Shown here: positions 43,124-52,126 of the stretch, one piece after another | Position numbering within the stretch: the first letter of the stretch is position 1 | Layout: every line of letters begins with the position of its first letter | DNA from: CAVSJA01 sp963728145 | Lineage (GTDB): Bacteria; Bacteroidota; Bacteroidia; Chitinophagales; Chitinophagaceae | Direction of reading: 5' to 3' | DNA length: 64,000 bases | Assembly (NCBI GenBank): GCA_963728145.1 | Contig: CAVSJA010000003.1 | Span: 62,001-126,000 of the forward strand | Position numbers and translations under genes: made by a program | Notes under the pieces: generated by a model | What the model was told of the DNA's origin: nothing | What the model saw: only the letters and a program-made list of their open reading frames with translations | Databases searched by the model: none

Positions 43124-44410
43124 ATGATTGCCACAGTGGAGTTTCAAAATACAGCCAGCTTTGCGCGTGAATTAGACAAAAATGATCCTTTGAAAAAATA
43201 CCGGGATCGATTCTTCATTCCAAAGCATAATGGAAAAGATAAGATCTATTTCACTGGCAATTCCCTCGGGCTTCAACCTAAGAACGTAAAGGAATACGTT
43301 AACCAGGAACTCGAAGATTGGGCAACATTGGGTGGTGAAGGGCACTTCGAAGCAAGGAGGCCCTGGTTTCCCTATCATGAAATTTTTCCCAAACAACTAT
43401 CTGGTTTATTGGGTTGCCTGCCAGAAGAAGTAGTAGTGATGAATTCGCTTACCGTTAATCTGCATTTGTTAATGGTAAGCTTTTACAGGCCCACGAGAAA
43501 AAGATATAAGATCATTTGCGAACACAAGGCATTTCCTTCTGATCAATATGTTTTTGAATCGCAGGCAAGATTACATGGATTCATGCCATTGGATGCGGTG
43601 ATCGAAGTAAAACCGAGAAAGGGAGAACAACTCATCAATAAGGAAGATATCATCAACACTATAAAAGAACATGGCGATTCGGTAGCGCTCGTACTTTTCA
43701 GCGGTATCAATTATTATACCGGACAGGTATTTGATATGCCTGCCATCACAAAAGCTGCACAGGAAGTTGGCGCCTATGTTGGATTCGATCTTGCGCATGC
43801 GGTTGGAAATATCAAACTGGATTTGCATGACTGGGATATGGATTTTGCTGCATGGTGTACTTATAAATATTTGAATTCTGGTCCCGGTAGTGTGGGCGGT
43901 GTATTCATTCATCAGCGGCATGCGAGGAATAAGGAAATACCACGCTTCGCAGGTTGGTGGGGTTATACCAAACAAAACCGTTTCAAAATGGAGCCAGGTT
44001 TTGATCCGATCCCAACGGCGGAAGGTTGGCAATTGAGCAATGCACCTGTATTTAGCATGGCTGCCCATAAAGCAGCTCTTGATATTTTTGAAGAAGTTGG
44101 AATGGATGCTTTGGATAAAAAGGGGAAAAAGTTGAGTGGCTTTGCGATTAATATTTTGGAAGATATAGCAAAGCGTTTTCCTGATTATGGAATTGAGATC
44201 ATTACACCAAAGAATGAAAGTGAAAGAGGATGCCAGGTTTCGTTTATTGTTAGGAAAAATGGTAAAGCACTTTTTAGTTACCTCATGGAAAATGGTGTGT
44301 CTGCAGGATGGCGGGAGCCAGAAGTGATTCGAATTGCGCCGGTTCCGCTTTACAATAGTTTTGAAGATGTATGGAGATTTGGGAGGATGATTGAAGAAAA
44401 AATAAGTTAA
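43124..44410 (+). CDS. kynU: Kynureninase
   Basis: 428-residue PLP hydrolase that splits kynurenine or 3-hydroxykynurenine to (3-hydroxy)anthranilate and alanine. FTGNSLGLQPKNVKEYVNQELEDWATLGGEGHFEARRPW (about 42-80) and VGFDLAHAVGNI (near 222) are family-typical. The PLP lysine is in AAWCTYKYLNSGPGS (about 245-252). WWGY and REPEVIRIAPVPLYNSFEDVWRF close the fold. Intact, unlike its neighbours on both sides. Followed by a long palindrome. Confidence 0.95.
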   Translation: MIATVEFQNTASFARELDKNDPLKKYRDRFFIPKHNGKDKIYFTGNSLGLQPKNVKEYVNQELEDWATLGGEGHFEARRPWFPYHEIFPKQLSGLLGCLPEEVVVMNSLTVNLHLLMVSFYRPTRKRYKIICEHKAFPSDQYVFESQARLHGFMPLDAVIEVKPRKGEQLINKEDIINTIKEHGDSVALVLFSGINYYTGQVFDMPAITKAAQEVGAYVGFDLAHAVGNIKLDLHDWDMDFAAWCTYKYLNSGPGSVGGVFIHQRHARNKEIPRFAGWWGYTKQNRFKMEPGFDPIPTAEGWQLSNAPVFSMAAHKAALDIFEEVGMDALDKKGKKLSGFAINILEDIAKRFPDYGIEIITPKNESERGCQVSFIVRKNGKALFSYLMENGVSAGWREPEVIRIAPVPLYNSFEDVWRFGRMIEEKIS

Positions 44411-44422
44411 TTTCTATTCAAT

Positions 44423-44567
44423 TCTCTGCGTCCTTTGCGCTTCTCCGTGTCCTCTGCGTCCAAAAAGCCTAGCGCAGGTAGGGACTATACAAATTTACTA
44501 TAGTCTCTACCTGCACTGGGCTTTTTCGGACGCAGAGGACACGGAGAAGCGCGGAGAACGCAGAGAA
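44423..44567. repeat. CTCTGCGTCC-type long palindrome, copy 2
   Basis: Left arm CTCTGCGTCCTTTGCGCTTCTCCGTGTCC plus CTCTGCGTCCAAAAAGCC and inner GCAGGTAGGGACTATA. Right arm TATAGTCTCTACCTGC, GGGCTTTTT, then GGACGCAGAGGACACGGAGAAGCGCGGAGAACGCAGAG. The palindrome is nearly perfect over 140 bases with a 9-base loop (CAAATTTAC). It lies between kynU and the KMO gene. Confidence 0.9.
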
Positions 44568-44592
44568 CGCCTTGGAAGATCATGATGCAATA

Positions 44593-45948
44593 ATGCAAAA
44601 AAACATCACAATAATCGGCGCAGGATTAGTCGGGTCCTTGTTGGGAATTTATCTGGCAAGACGAAAGCATGCTGTTAAGATCTTTGAACGTCGCGTTGAT
44701 ATGCGTAAAGAACAAGCAGAAGCCGGTCGTTCTATTAATCTTGCTTTAAGCGATAGGGGAATAAAGGCATTGAAAGAAGTTGGAATTGCAGATGAAGTAT
44801 TGAAGATCGCGATACCAATGCCCGGAAGATTCATTCATAATGCAGATGGTTCAACTGGATTTCAACCCTATGGAAAGCAAGGTCAGGCAATCAATTCAGT
44901 TTCGAGAGCGGAATTAAACAAGAAAGCTTCTCGATTTGGCAGCAAAAGGAAAATGTAGAACTGTATTTTAATCACCGAAGTACCGAGATTAACTGGAAGA
45001 CAAATTCAGTAAGGTTTGATACAGGTAAGGATGGAATAAGATCGGTTGCTTCTGATGTGATCTTTGGTGCAGATGGGGCTTATTCCTGCTGCCAGATTGC
45101 AACACATGCTTCAGCATGAGAAATTCGATTACCAGCAATTCTATATTGATTGTGGATATAAAGAGATAAGCATACCTGCTGGGAAGAATGGAAGTTTCCT
45201 GATGGAGAAGAATGCATTGCATATCTGGCCAAGAAAAGAATATATGCTTATTGCGCTTCCAAATTTGGATGGAAGTTTCACCGGGACATTATTCTTTCCG
45301 TTTAAGGGTGAATTCTCTTTTCAAAATCTGGATTCGGAATCCAAAGTGATGGACTTCTTTCAAAAAACATTTCGGGATCTTGTTCCCCTTGTGCCCGATC
45401 TGCCGCAACAATTTTTTCTTAATCCAACCTCTTCCTTAGTTACCGTGAAATGCTTTCCCTGGATCCGCAATGGCAACTTTAGTTTGATCGGGGATGCTGC
45501 CCATGCGATCGTACCATTCTTTGGGCAGGGAATGAATTGCGGGTTTGAAGATTGTAGTGTATTGAACGATCTAATGGATAGGCATGAAGATGATTGGTCA
45601 AGATTGCTCGAAGAATTTCAACGCATAAGAAAACCAGACTGCGATGCGATTGCAGATCTTGCCGTAAATAATTTCATTGAAATGCGGGAGAAAACTGCAG
45701 ACCCTAAATTCTTATTGCAAAAAAAGATTGAGGCAAAATTGAATGATAAGTATCCTGATAAATGGATACCGGCTTATTCATTGGTAACTTTTAGTCCGGA
45801 GATTCCCTATTCAGAGGCAATGATCAAAGGGCAAAAGCAGGAAAGAATCATGCAGGAAGTAATGAGAGATAAGGACATTGAAAAGAAATGGAATGAAGAA
45901 GGATTGCTAAATAGCATTATTGAAAAACTTGAGAACTCGATCACCTGA
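44593..45948 (+). pseudogene. kmo: Kynurenine 3-monooxygenase, three compensating insertions
   Basis: FAD hydroxylase of about 450 residues; converts kynurenine to 3-hydroxykynurenine. FAD motif IIGAGLVGSLLGIYLARRKH (about 5-24), RSINLALSDRGIKAL (near 47-61), FGADGAYSAAR and GDAAHAIVPFFGQGMNCGFED. Extra single bases near 44924, 44948 and 45085 restore the frame together (net +3): ELNKKLLDLAAK, then ENVELYFNHRSTEINWK, then GAYSAARLQHM. As written, the first frame stops at 44958. ATG at 44593 chosen over an upstream TTG. Confidence 0.87.
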
Positions 45949-45977
45949 TTTTCGAATAGCGGTGTTTTCGACTGAGC

Positions 45978-47144
45978 CTATTTGCTTAACTGCTCAAAAA
46001 CGTAAACTCCCTTTTTATTTGAAATAACCATATCCAACCGCCCGTCTTTATTAATATCATCAACAATAAAATTATTTCCAATCCCAGAGGCATCGTCTAC
46101 AAGATGAGGGATCCATTGTGGACTCTTACCTGGAACATATTGAAACCAATATAATACACTTGGATCATCAGTGCCAGGATCACCTTTTAGATGTGCGAGA
46201 TAACGTTTTCCACTGATCAGGTCAGGATAACCATCAGAATTGATATCGGCGAAGCAAAGTGCATGTGATTGCGAAAACAGTTTGCTGATCTCATGGGTTG
46301 TCCACCCACTGCTTGTTTGTTCATGCCACCATAGGCCATAGTTATGCGCTGATGAACTCATCACATCCTGATCGCCATCTCCGTCAACATCCATCACATA
46401 CATGTTGGCACAATCTTCTCCAAGCGATGCGACATGAAATTTCCAATCTGAGTCCCTTACATGTCTTGGAGATTCCCACCAACCAGATTTGATGATGACA
46501 TCATTGCGACCATCTTTATTCATATCGCCCCAACCAAGACCATGGGTGTATTGATGTGTGGCTCTACCAGGATCGCGACTGATTATAAACCTTTGCCAAA
46601 CCGTATTGCCATTCTTGACTGGTGATTTTAGCCAGATCACTTCCTTAGTTGTAATATCATTGCAAATGATATCTTTCTTCCCATCCCCATCAACATCGAC
46701 AAATGCCGGCGATTCGATCCCAGCAGTTTCGAGGATCAGATGTCGTTTCCACAATCCAGGTTTATTCTTGGGATTTTCATACCACATGCAAACAGCACCA
46801 GGTTGATCAAATCGTATAAGATCAATCCATCCATCAGAATTTACATCCAATGAGAAATTAATGAAGCTGGTGCTATATCCTTTTATTGCATTGAGCGTAT
46901 CCGCATGGATGCGATGTTTTTTCCAGGAAGGAGATTCATACCAAAAACTGCCCGCCATCACATCGGTCTTGCCGTCTTTGTTTACATCGCCGATTGCAAC
47001 GCCTTCGGATACAAAGATTGGGTCAACAATATGTTTTTTGAAACGTATATCAGACCGGTTATTTGCTATAGATTGGGAATACGTTTTGAATTCTTCATTT
47101 GCAAGAAGGGAGATGAGTAGCACAAAAAATCTAAACAATTTCAT
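45978..47144 (-). CDS. Exported FG-GAP/VCBS repeat protein
   Basis: 388 residues, signal peptide about 1-18. At least seven calcium-type repeats of the form D.NKDG..D (DVNKDGKTDVMAG, DVNSDGWIDL, DVDGDGKKDI, DMNKDGRNDV, DVDGDGDQDV, DINSDGYPDL, DINKDGRLDM), spaced about 45-55 residues. This gives a seven-bladed integrin-alpha-like propeller that fills the protein. Role unknown; such exported propellers bind surfaces, sugars or calcium. It converges on the KMO gene. Confidence 0.85.
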   Translation of the reverse strand: MKLFRFFVLLISLLANEEFKTYSQSIANNRSDIRFKKHIVDPIFVSEGVAIGDVNKDGKTDVMAGSFWYESPSWKKHRIHADTLNAIKGYSTSFINFSLDVNSDGWIDLIRFDQPGAVCMWYENPKNKPGLWKRHLILETAGIESPAFVDVDGDGKKDIICNDITTKEVIWLKSPVKNGNTVWQRFIISRDPGRATHQYTHGLGWGDMNKDGRNDVIIKSGWWESPRHVRDSDWKFHVASLGEDCANMYVMDVDGDGDQDVMSSSAHNYGLWWHEQTSSGWTTHEISKLFSQSHALCFADINSDGYPDLISGKRYLAHLKGDPGTDDPSVLYWFQYVPGKSPQWIPHLVDDASGIGNNFIVDDINKDGRLDMVISNKKGVYVFEQLSK

Positions 47145-47289
47145 TTGACTTTATTAAATGAACCTGTAGCTATTGCTCGTCTATGCTTTTTACTCTTCAT
47201 AGGGATCTATTTTTAAATTGGAATAATTGCCAAGGCTGTTTCGTAATAGCGAATATACGATCTCGCCTACTTTCGCAATTTTTCAATTA

Positions 47290-47297
47290 GTTTTGCG
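47290..47297 (+). promoter_or_regulatory. -7 box (TAGTTTTG) for pyrF
   Basis: TAGTTTTG matches TAnnTTTG and ends 24 bases upstream of the pyrF ATG. The -33 region has no clear TTTG. Confidence 0.42.
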
Positions 47298-47321
47298 CCG
47301 GCAGTAAGGAACACCCATAAC

Positions 47322-48131
47322 ATGACCCGCAACCAACTAATTGAACAAATACGTAAAAAGCGCTCTTATCTCTGCGTTGGATTGGATACGGATATTGGTA
47401 AAATCCCAAAACACCTTCATTCATCCCCAGAGCCTGTACTTGAATTCAATAAAGCGATCGTCGATGCTACGCGTGATTTTTGTGTTGCGTATAAAATTAA
47501 CACGGCCTTTTATGAAGCAATGGGATCGGAAGGTTGGGATGTTATGGCTAAAACAGCGGAATATATCGGCAATGATCACTTCAAAATTGCTGATGCAAAA
47601 AGAGGTGATATTGGAAATACATCTGAACATTATGCAAAGGCTTTTTTTGAATCCATGCCTTTCAATGCAATTACGATAGCGCCTTATATGGGTGAGGATA
47701 GCGTTAAACCTTTTTTGAAATTCCCCAACAAATGGGGAATTGTTTTAGGACTTACTTCCAATATTGGCGCAAAGGATTTTGAATTACAAAAAATGAGAGG
47801 AGAGCAAGAATACCTCTATGAAAAAGTCTTGAAAACAGTTTCAACCTGGGGAAATCCCGGTAATCTTATGTTCGTAATTGGTGCCACGCAAGCCGATGAA
47901 TTCGTGAATATTCGAAAATTAACACCTGATCATTTTTACCTCGTTCCAGGAATTGGCGCGCAAGGGGGAAGTCTTACTGAAATTTCAAAAAAAGCCATGA
48001 ACAAGGATGTTGGACTTCTGGTTAATGCAAGCCGCGCCATAATCTATGCTTCCAGTGGTAAGGATTTCGCTGAGGCGGCAAGGAAAGTTTCTGCTGATTA
48101 TCAACAAGAAATGGCAAGTTTTTTACAATAA
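47322..48131 (+). CDS. pyrF: Orotidine 5'-phosphate decarboxylase
   Basis: 269 residues, the longer (type 2) form common in Bacteroidota. Final step of UMP synthesis. The catalytic array is Asp91 and Lys93 in ADAKRGDIGNTS, preceded by YLCVGLDTDIGKIP (about 15-28) and followed by GLTSNIGAKDF, FVIGATQADEF and VPGIGAQGGSL. No other pyr genes adjacent. Followed 43 bases later by the CAP lipoprotein gene. Confidence 0.95.
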   Translation: MTRNQLIEQIRKKRSYLCVGLDTDIGKIPKHLHSSPEPVLEFNKAIVDATRDFCVAYKINTAFYEAMGSEGWDVMAKTAEYIGNDHFKIADAKRGDIGNTSEHYAKAFFESMPFNAITIAPYMGEDSVKPFLKFPNKWGIVLGLTSNIGAKDFELQKMRGEQEYLYEKVLKTVSTWGNPGNLMFVIGATQADEFVNIRKLTPDHFYLVPGIGAQGGSLTEISKKAMNKDVGLLVNASRAIIYASSGKDFAEAARKVSADYQQEMASFLQ

Positions 48132-48174
48132 TTGGCAGAGAGTTTGCATTTAATAAGGAAAGGAATTCGTGCTT

Positions 48175-48684
48175 ATGAAAACCCGTCATTTCCTTGCTGT
48201 TTGCAGTTTAGTCTTCTTAATTATTTCCTGTCAAAAAGAAGATCTCTCTACAAAGGAACCCGAAGGTTCGGGTACTGATATTGTTTTTAATGTACACAAG
48301 CCCACAATACTTCAATTGGTAAATAATGTTCGTCAATCGGGTTGTACCTGCGGCACAACTGCAATGCCGCCCGTGGCACCCATTACCTGGAATGATCAAT
48401 TAGCAAAAGCTGCTTATGATCATAGCAGGGACATGTATCAAAATAATTATTTCAGCCATACAAGTTTGAATGGCAGAACCGCGGGTCAACGTATCACTGC
48501 AGCCGGCTATCAATGGATGAGTTATGGTGAAAATATTGCAAGAGGATATACAAGCGAGCAAACCGTTATGACAGGTTGGTTAAGTAGCGAAGGACATTGC
48601 AGGAATATTATGGGAGCAGGTTTCCGCGAAATGGGTGTTGGTCGTGAAGGGAACTATTGGACACAGGAATTTGGATCACGATAA
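48175..48684 (+). CDS. CAP (SCP/PR-1)-domain lipoprotein
   Basis: 169 residues. Lipobox VFLIISC (Cys about 19-20) marks an anchored lipoprotein. A CAP domain spans about 45-165, with the conserved active-like residues: His in YDHSRDMYQNNYFSHTS, Glu in MSYGENIARGY, and His in SEGHCRNIM. Bacterial CAP proteins are of unknown function; some bind lipids or act as proteases. I use the ATG at 48175. An extra cysteine pair (SGCTCG) is near the N-terminal end. Confidence 0.85.
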   Translation: MKTRHFLAVCSLVFLIISCQKEDLSTKEPEGSGTDIVFNVHKPTILQLVNNVRQSGCTCGTTAMPPVAPITWNDQLAKAAYDHSRDMYQNNYFSHTSLNGRTAGQRITAAGYQWMSYGENIARGYTSEQTVMTGWLSSEGHCRNIMGAGFREMGVGREGNYWTQEFGSR

Positions 48685-48786
48685 AAATGATTTCCAAACT
48701 CATAGGTATTAGCACCTAATTATTGCTTCGTTCTTAATTGCATTTAGCGATAAAATCGGTACTTTCCCGCGATAAAACTACTTGCA

Positions 48787-51282
48787 ATGAGAAGGCTAAT
48801 TTTCTTATTCTTCACTGTTATTTTCAGTGCAACGATTGTGTTTGGCCAAAATGGTAGTCCAAACAAAGCCAATTACCAGCTAGCTTCCCGCTTTTCACCT
48901 AAGAAACTGGAAAAAATTCTATTTACTACTAATGTTGATCCGCACTGGTTAAAAAAATCAGAGCGTTTCTGGTACAGTTTTGAAAATACCGAGGGTCGCA
49001 GGTGGTTTATTGTTGATCCGGCAAAAGGAACAAAACAAGTTTTGTTCGATAATGATAAGCTTGCTGCTGCGATCACTCGCGCTGTAAAGGACCCATTCGA
49101 TGCAAAACACCTGGGCATAGAAAACCTGAAATTCATCAAAGATGAAACCTGGATCCAGTTTGAAGTAAAGAGCTCTGAAGAGATTGAAAAAAAGGATACA
49201 ACCAAAAAGAATGCTCCTCCTACAAAAGAAAAAAAGACATTCTATTTTGAATATAACCTTTCAACAGGCGAATTGGTTGAGTTGAAAGAATACGAGAAAC
49301 CAAAACCACGCCCATCCTGGGCATCTATTTCTCCTGACAGGAAATTTGTCATTTTCGCCCGCAACTGGAATCTATATTATATGGATAGTGCGAATTATTC
49401 AAAGGCCTTGAAGAACGAAGAGGATTCCACCATCGTTGAAACAAAGTTGACTACCGATGGCATCGAGAATTATTCGTATGGTAGTGATGGTTCAGGAGAA
49501 ACCAATGTAGATAAGGAAAAGAATAAGAATAAACGCAAGTCTGCATTTGCCCTATGGTCGCCGGATTCAAAAACTTTTGTGATGACCCGTTCGGATATGC
49601 GCAAAGTGAAAGATCTATGGGTAATTCATAGTACTGCCGATCCTCGACCCGCATTGGAAACCTATAAATACCATATGCCTGGTGAGAAAGAAGCTCCAAT
49701 CAGGGAGATCATAATGGTTGATTTTGTGAATAAGGCAGTCAAGAAAATAAATACAACAGTTTTCAAGGATCAGGAAATTTCTGTTTCATCAAGACCTGCT
49801 TTGCAAAAAGAGCGGGATGATGATTTTCGTCCTTCCGTGTGGCTGGGAAATAATGATCGTTTCTATATCACCCGTACAAGTCGTGATTTGAAAAAGATCG
49901 ATATCTGTGTGGTTGATGTGAAGACATGCGAAGTAAAAGTTTTGATCGAAGAACGTTCGAATACATATGTTGAAATCAAAAGGCCCGGACTTGTAGACGA
50001 AGGAAAAGAGCTGGTGCATTGGAGCGAAAGAGATGGATGGGCGCATTTTTATTTATATGATGCTTCGGGAAAAGTGAAGAATCAGATCACATCGGGTGCA
50101 TACCATGCGGAAGATATTGTTGGAATTGATGATAAGGCACGCGTTCTATACTTTACTGCCAACGGCAGGGAAAATGGTGAGGATCCTTATTATATGCACT
50201 TATATCGCGTTAACCTGGATGGATCAAATCTCAAACTCCTCAATCCCGGTGATGCGGATCATTTGACCAGTATGGATGATGACCAGCGTTTCATTGTTGA
50301 AAACAGTGCAAGAGTAAACACAATACCAAAATCTGTTTTATACGATAATACAGGAAGAAAGATAATGGACCTGGAAACTGCGGACTTTTCTCGTTTATGG
50401 GAGACTGGCTATAAATTCCCTCAACCATTCAAGGTAAAAGCGGATGATGGGATTACTGATCTCTATGGAGTGATGTACAAACCCTTCGATTTTGATTCAA
50501 CAAAGAAATATCCAATCATTGCCTATGTATATCCCGGACCTCAGACAGAATCTGTAAACAAATCTTTTGGCCGTGGTATGGATAGAATCGATCGTCTTGC
50601 TCAATTAGGATTTGTGGTGATCACAGTGGGCAACAGGGGAGGACATCCTGCCCGATCCAAATGGTATCATAATTACGGTTATGGGAACCTGAGAGATTAT
50701 GGATTGGCGGATAAGAAAACGGCTATCGAGCAATTAGCAGACCGATTTAAGTTTATCGATATCGAAAGAGTAGGCATTCATGGTCATTCGGGCGGAGGAT
50801 TTATGTCTACGGCTGCATTATTGGTATATCCTGATTTCTTTAAAGTTGCTGTATCATCAGCCGGGAATCACGAAAACAATATCTACAATCGTTGGTGGAG
50901 CGAGAAGCATCATGGTGTTCGCGAGCAGATCAGCGAAAAAGGAGATACAAGTTTTGTTTATAACATTGAAAGAAATTCCGAGCTGGCGAAAAATCTCAAA
51001 GGACGTTTGATGCTGGCAACCGGTGACATTGATAACAACGTTCATCCGGCGAACACGATTCGGATGGCGAATGCATTAATTAAGGCCAACAAACGATTTG
51101 AGTTTGTCGTTCTACCCGGTCAGCGCCATGGTTTTGGTGATATGACTGAATATTTCTTCTGGATGATGGCGGATTATTTTTCTAAATGGCTCCTTGGTGA
51201 TTTCTCGCAGCCGGTGGATGTTATGGAGATTAATAGGGAAGTTGAGCAGGTGGGGAATAAGGGGCAGCGTCGGGGAGGTTGA
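48787..51282 (+). CDS. S9-family (DPP4-like) prolyl oligopeptidase
   Basis: 831 residues with signal peptide (about 1-20, ending TIVFGQ). The N-terminal two thirds is a DPP4-type beta-propeller (HFYLYDASGKVKNQITSGAYHAEDIVGIDD among others). The alpha/beta-hydrolase part from about 560 holds nucleophile Ser668 (GHSGGGFM), an Asp in TGDIDNNVHPAN and a His in LPGQRHGFG. Cleaves after proline, usually in the periplasm. The final codons and the TGA stop lie at the edge of the GTTGAC element. Confidence 0.92.
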   Translation: MRRLIFLFFTVIFSATIVFGQNGSPNKANYQLASRFSPKKLEKILFTTNVDPHWLKKSERFWYSFENTEGRRWFIVDPAKGTKQVLFDNDKLAAAITRAVKDPFDAKHLGIENLKFIKDETWIQFEVKSSEEIEKKDTTKKNAPPTKEKKTFYFEYNLSTGELVELKEYEKPKPRPSWASISPDRKFVIFARNWNLYYMDSANYSKALKNEEDSTIVETKLTTDGIENYSYGSDGSGETNVDKEKNKNKRKSAFALWSPDSKTFVMTRSDMRKVKDLWVIHSTADPRPALETYKYHMPGEKEAPIREIIMVDFVNKAVKKINTTVFKDQEISVSSRPALQKERDDDFRPSVWLGNNDRFYITRTSRDLKKIDICVVDVKTCEVKVLIEERSNTYVEIKRPGLVDEGKELVHWSERDGWAHFYLYDASGKVKNQITSGAYHAEDIVGIDDKARVLYFTANGRENGEDPYYMHLYRVNLDGSNLKLLNPGDADHLTSMDDDQRFIVENSARVNTIPKSVLYDNTGRKIMDLETADFSRLWETGYKFPQPFKVKADDGITDLYGVMYKPFDFDSTKKYPIIAYVYPGPQTESVNKSFGRGMDRIDRLAQLGFVVITVGNRGGHPARSKWYHNYGYGNLRDYGLADKKTAIEQLADRFKFIDIERVGIHGHSGGGFMSTAALLVYPDFFKVAVSSAGNHENNIYNRWWSEKHHGVREQISEKGDTSFVYNIERNSELAKNLKGRLMLATGDIDNNVHPANTIRMANALIKANKRFEFVVLPGQRHGFGDMTEYFFWMMADYFSKWLLGDFSQPVDVMEINREVEQVGNKGQRRGG

Positions 51283-51359
51283 CAGGGTTGACGGGGTTGA
51301 CAAGGGTGACAGGGGAAGTCCCTTGTCAACCCTGTCACCCTTGTTAACCTTGTCAACCT
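51277..51359. repeat. Inverted GGTTGACAG nonamer element
   Basis: Left arm GGTTGACAG/GGTTGACGG x3 (51277-51312), a 20-base centre (ACAGGGGAAGTCCCTTGT), right arm CAACCCTGTCACCC and following units (51328-51359). Arms meet the stop codon of the S9 peptidase (TGA 51280-51282) on the left and the TAG stop of the YciI gene on the right (51358-51360). Confidence 0.9.
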
Positions 51360-51781
51360 ATTTCTTCTTAGGTATTCCTGGTTCGAAGCTACCGGTTGGC
51401 GAGGTATACCAGGGTCGAACATCATAAGCAAGTCTACCTGAACTAACAGCCATATCGTTTGAAGTAATTTCTCGACTTCTTCTTTCGTTTCGCAATCAAA
51501 AATGAAGATACCTAGCCAGTCGCCGCCATCACCAAATGGTCCGGCGACTTTTATCTTTCCTTCATTATAAAGTCGGGTAATATTATTCAGGTGTTCCCTT
51601 TGAATTTTGGCGGCCGTAACAGAATCCTGATCGCGTTTGGGGCCTTTTAATAACATAACGAACCAGTATTTGCGAATCTGATCTTCCGGGTTTTCTTTCT
51701 TTGCTTTCTTCTCCTGGCCTCAACGCTGGCAGAAAAGAATAAAGTCAATAAAAGACTTATTAACGGGATGAACTTTTTCAT
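51358..51781 (-). pseudogene. Exported YciI-like protein, two frameshifts
   Basis: About 141 residues when repaired. Signal peptide (FIPLISLLLTLFFSASVEA, about 3-21), then EKKAKKENPEDQIRKYWFVMLLKGPKRDQDS and a YciI/YCII-related ferredoxin-like domain (NGKIKVAGPFGDGGDWLGIFIFD-type, about 70-95). It ends GIPKKK. Two missing bases are evident: near 51716 (splitting signal peptide and domain) and near 51456 (EKLLQT then DMAVSSGRLAYDVRPWYTSPTGSFEPGIPKKK). A signal peptide on YciI is unusual but was seen directly. It converges on the S9 peptidase gene. Confidence 0.75.
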
Positions 51782-51902
51782 TCGAGCATTATTTGATACA
51801 AAGTAGCAGGAAAGGATCAATTCCGCAAGGAATAGGTGACAAGGCGGGATAATGGGCCACTGAAGCTTTGAAAGTTTCCGACGAAATCCGAAACAGATGA
51901 AT

Positions 51903-52019
51903 ATCAATAATCAATAATTAATAATCAATAATTGATCGATGTGAAGCGTGCTAATTACTTACAAGCTGCTTGATGCCGAAAAAATTATTGATTATTAATT
52001 ATTAATTATTGATTATTGC
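51903..52019. repeat. Inverted ATTGATT heptad element
   Basis: Left arm AATAATC/AATAATT x4 (51903-51933), a 50-base spacer, right arm ATTGATT/ATTAATT x5 (51984-52017). The fourth ATTGATT element of the window; arm lengths are similar. Confidence 0.88.
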
Positions 52020-52038
52020 TCTCTGTCGTCAGGAAAAC

Positions 52039-52072
52039 AAAAAAGCGGGGTCCCATTGCTGAGTATCCCCGC
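52039..52072 (-). terminator. Intrinsic terminator of the DUF4097-like gene
   Basis: On the minus strand GCGGGG ... CCCCGC is a 6-base GC stem with a 16-base loop, followed by TTTTTT. It lies about 55 bases beyond the stop of the operon ending at 52127. A second weaker palindrome (AGAGTC TC GACTCT) lies next to it at 52075-52088. Confidence 0.7.
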
Positions 52073-52126
52073 CGAGAGTCTCGACTCTGCTGACTGCAAA
52101 ATTTGCTGTCCGGTTAAATGATCAGC

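Larger units (their letters stand above)
51782..52126. other. 345-base gap with an ATTGATT element and a terminator
   Basis: Between the YciI start and the next stop codon. 51782-51900 holds nothing I recognise. 51903-52019 is an inverted heptad element, and 52039-52072 a terminator for the minus-strand gene. No coding frame is convincing. Confidence 0.7.
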
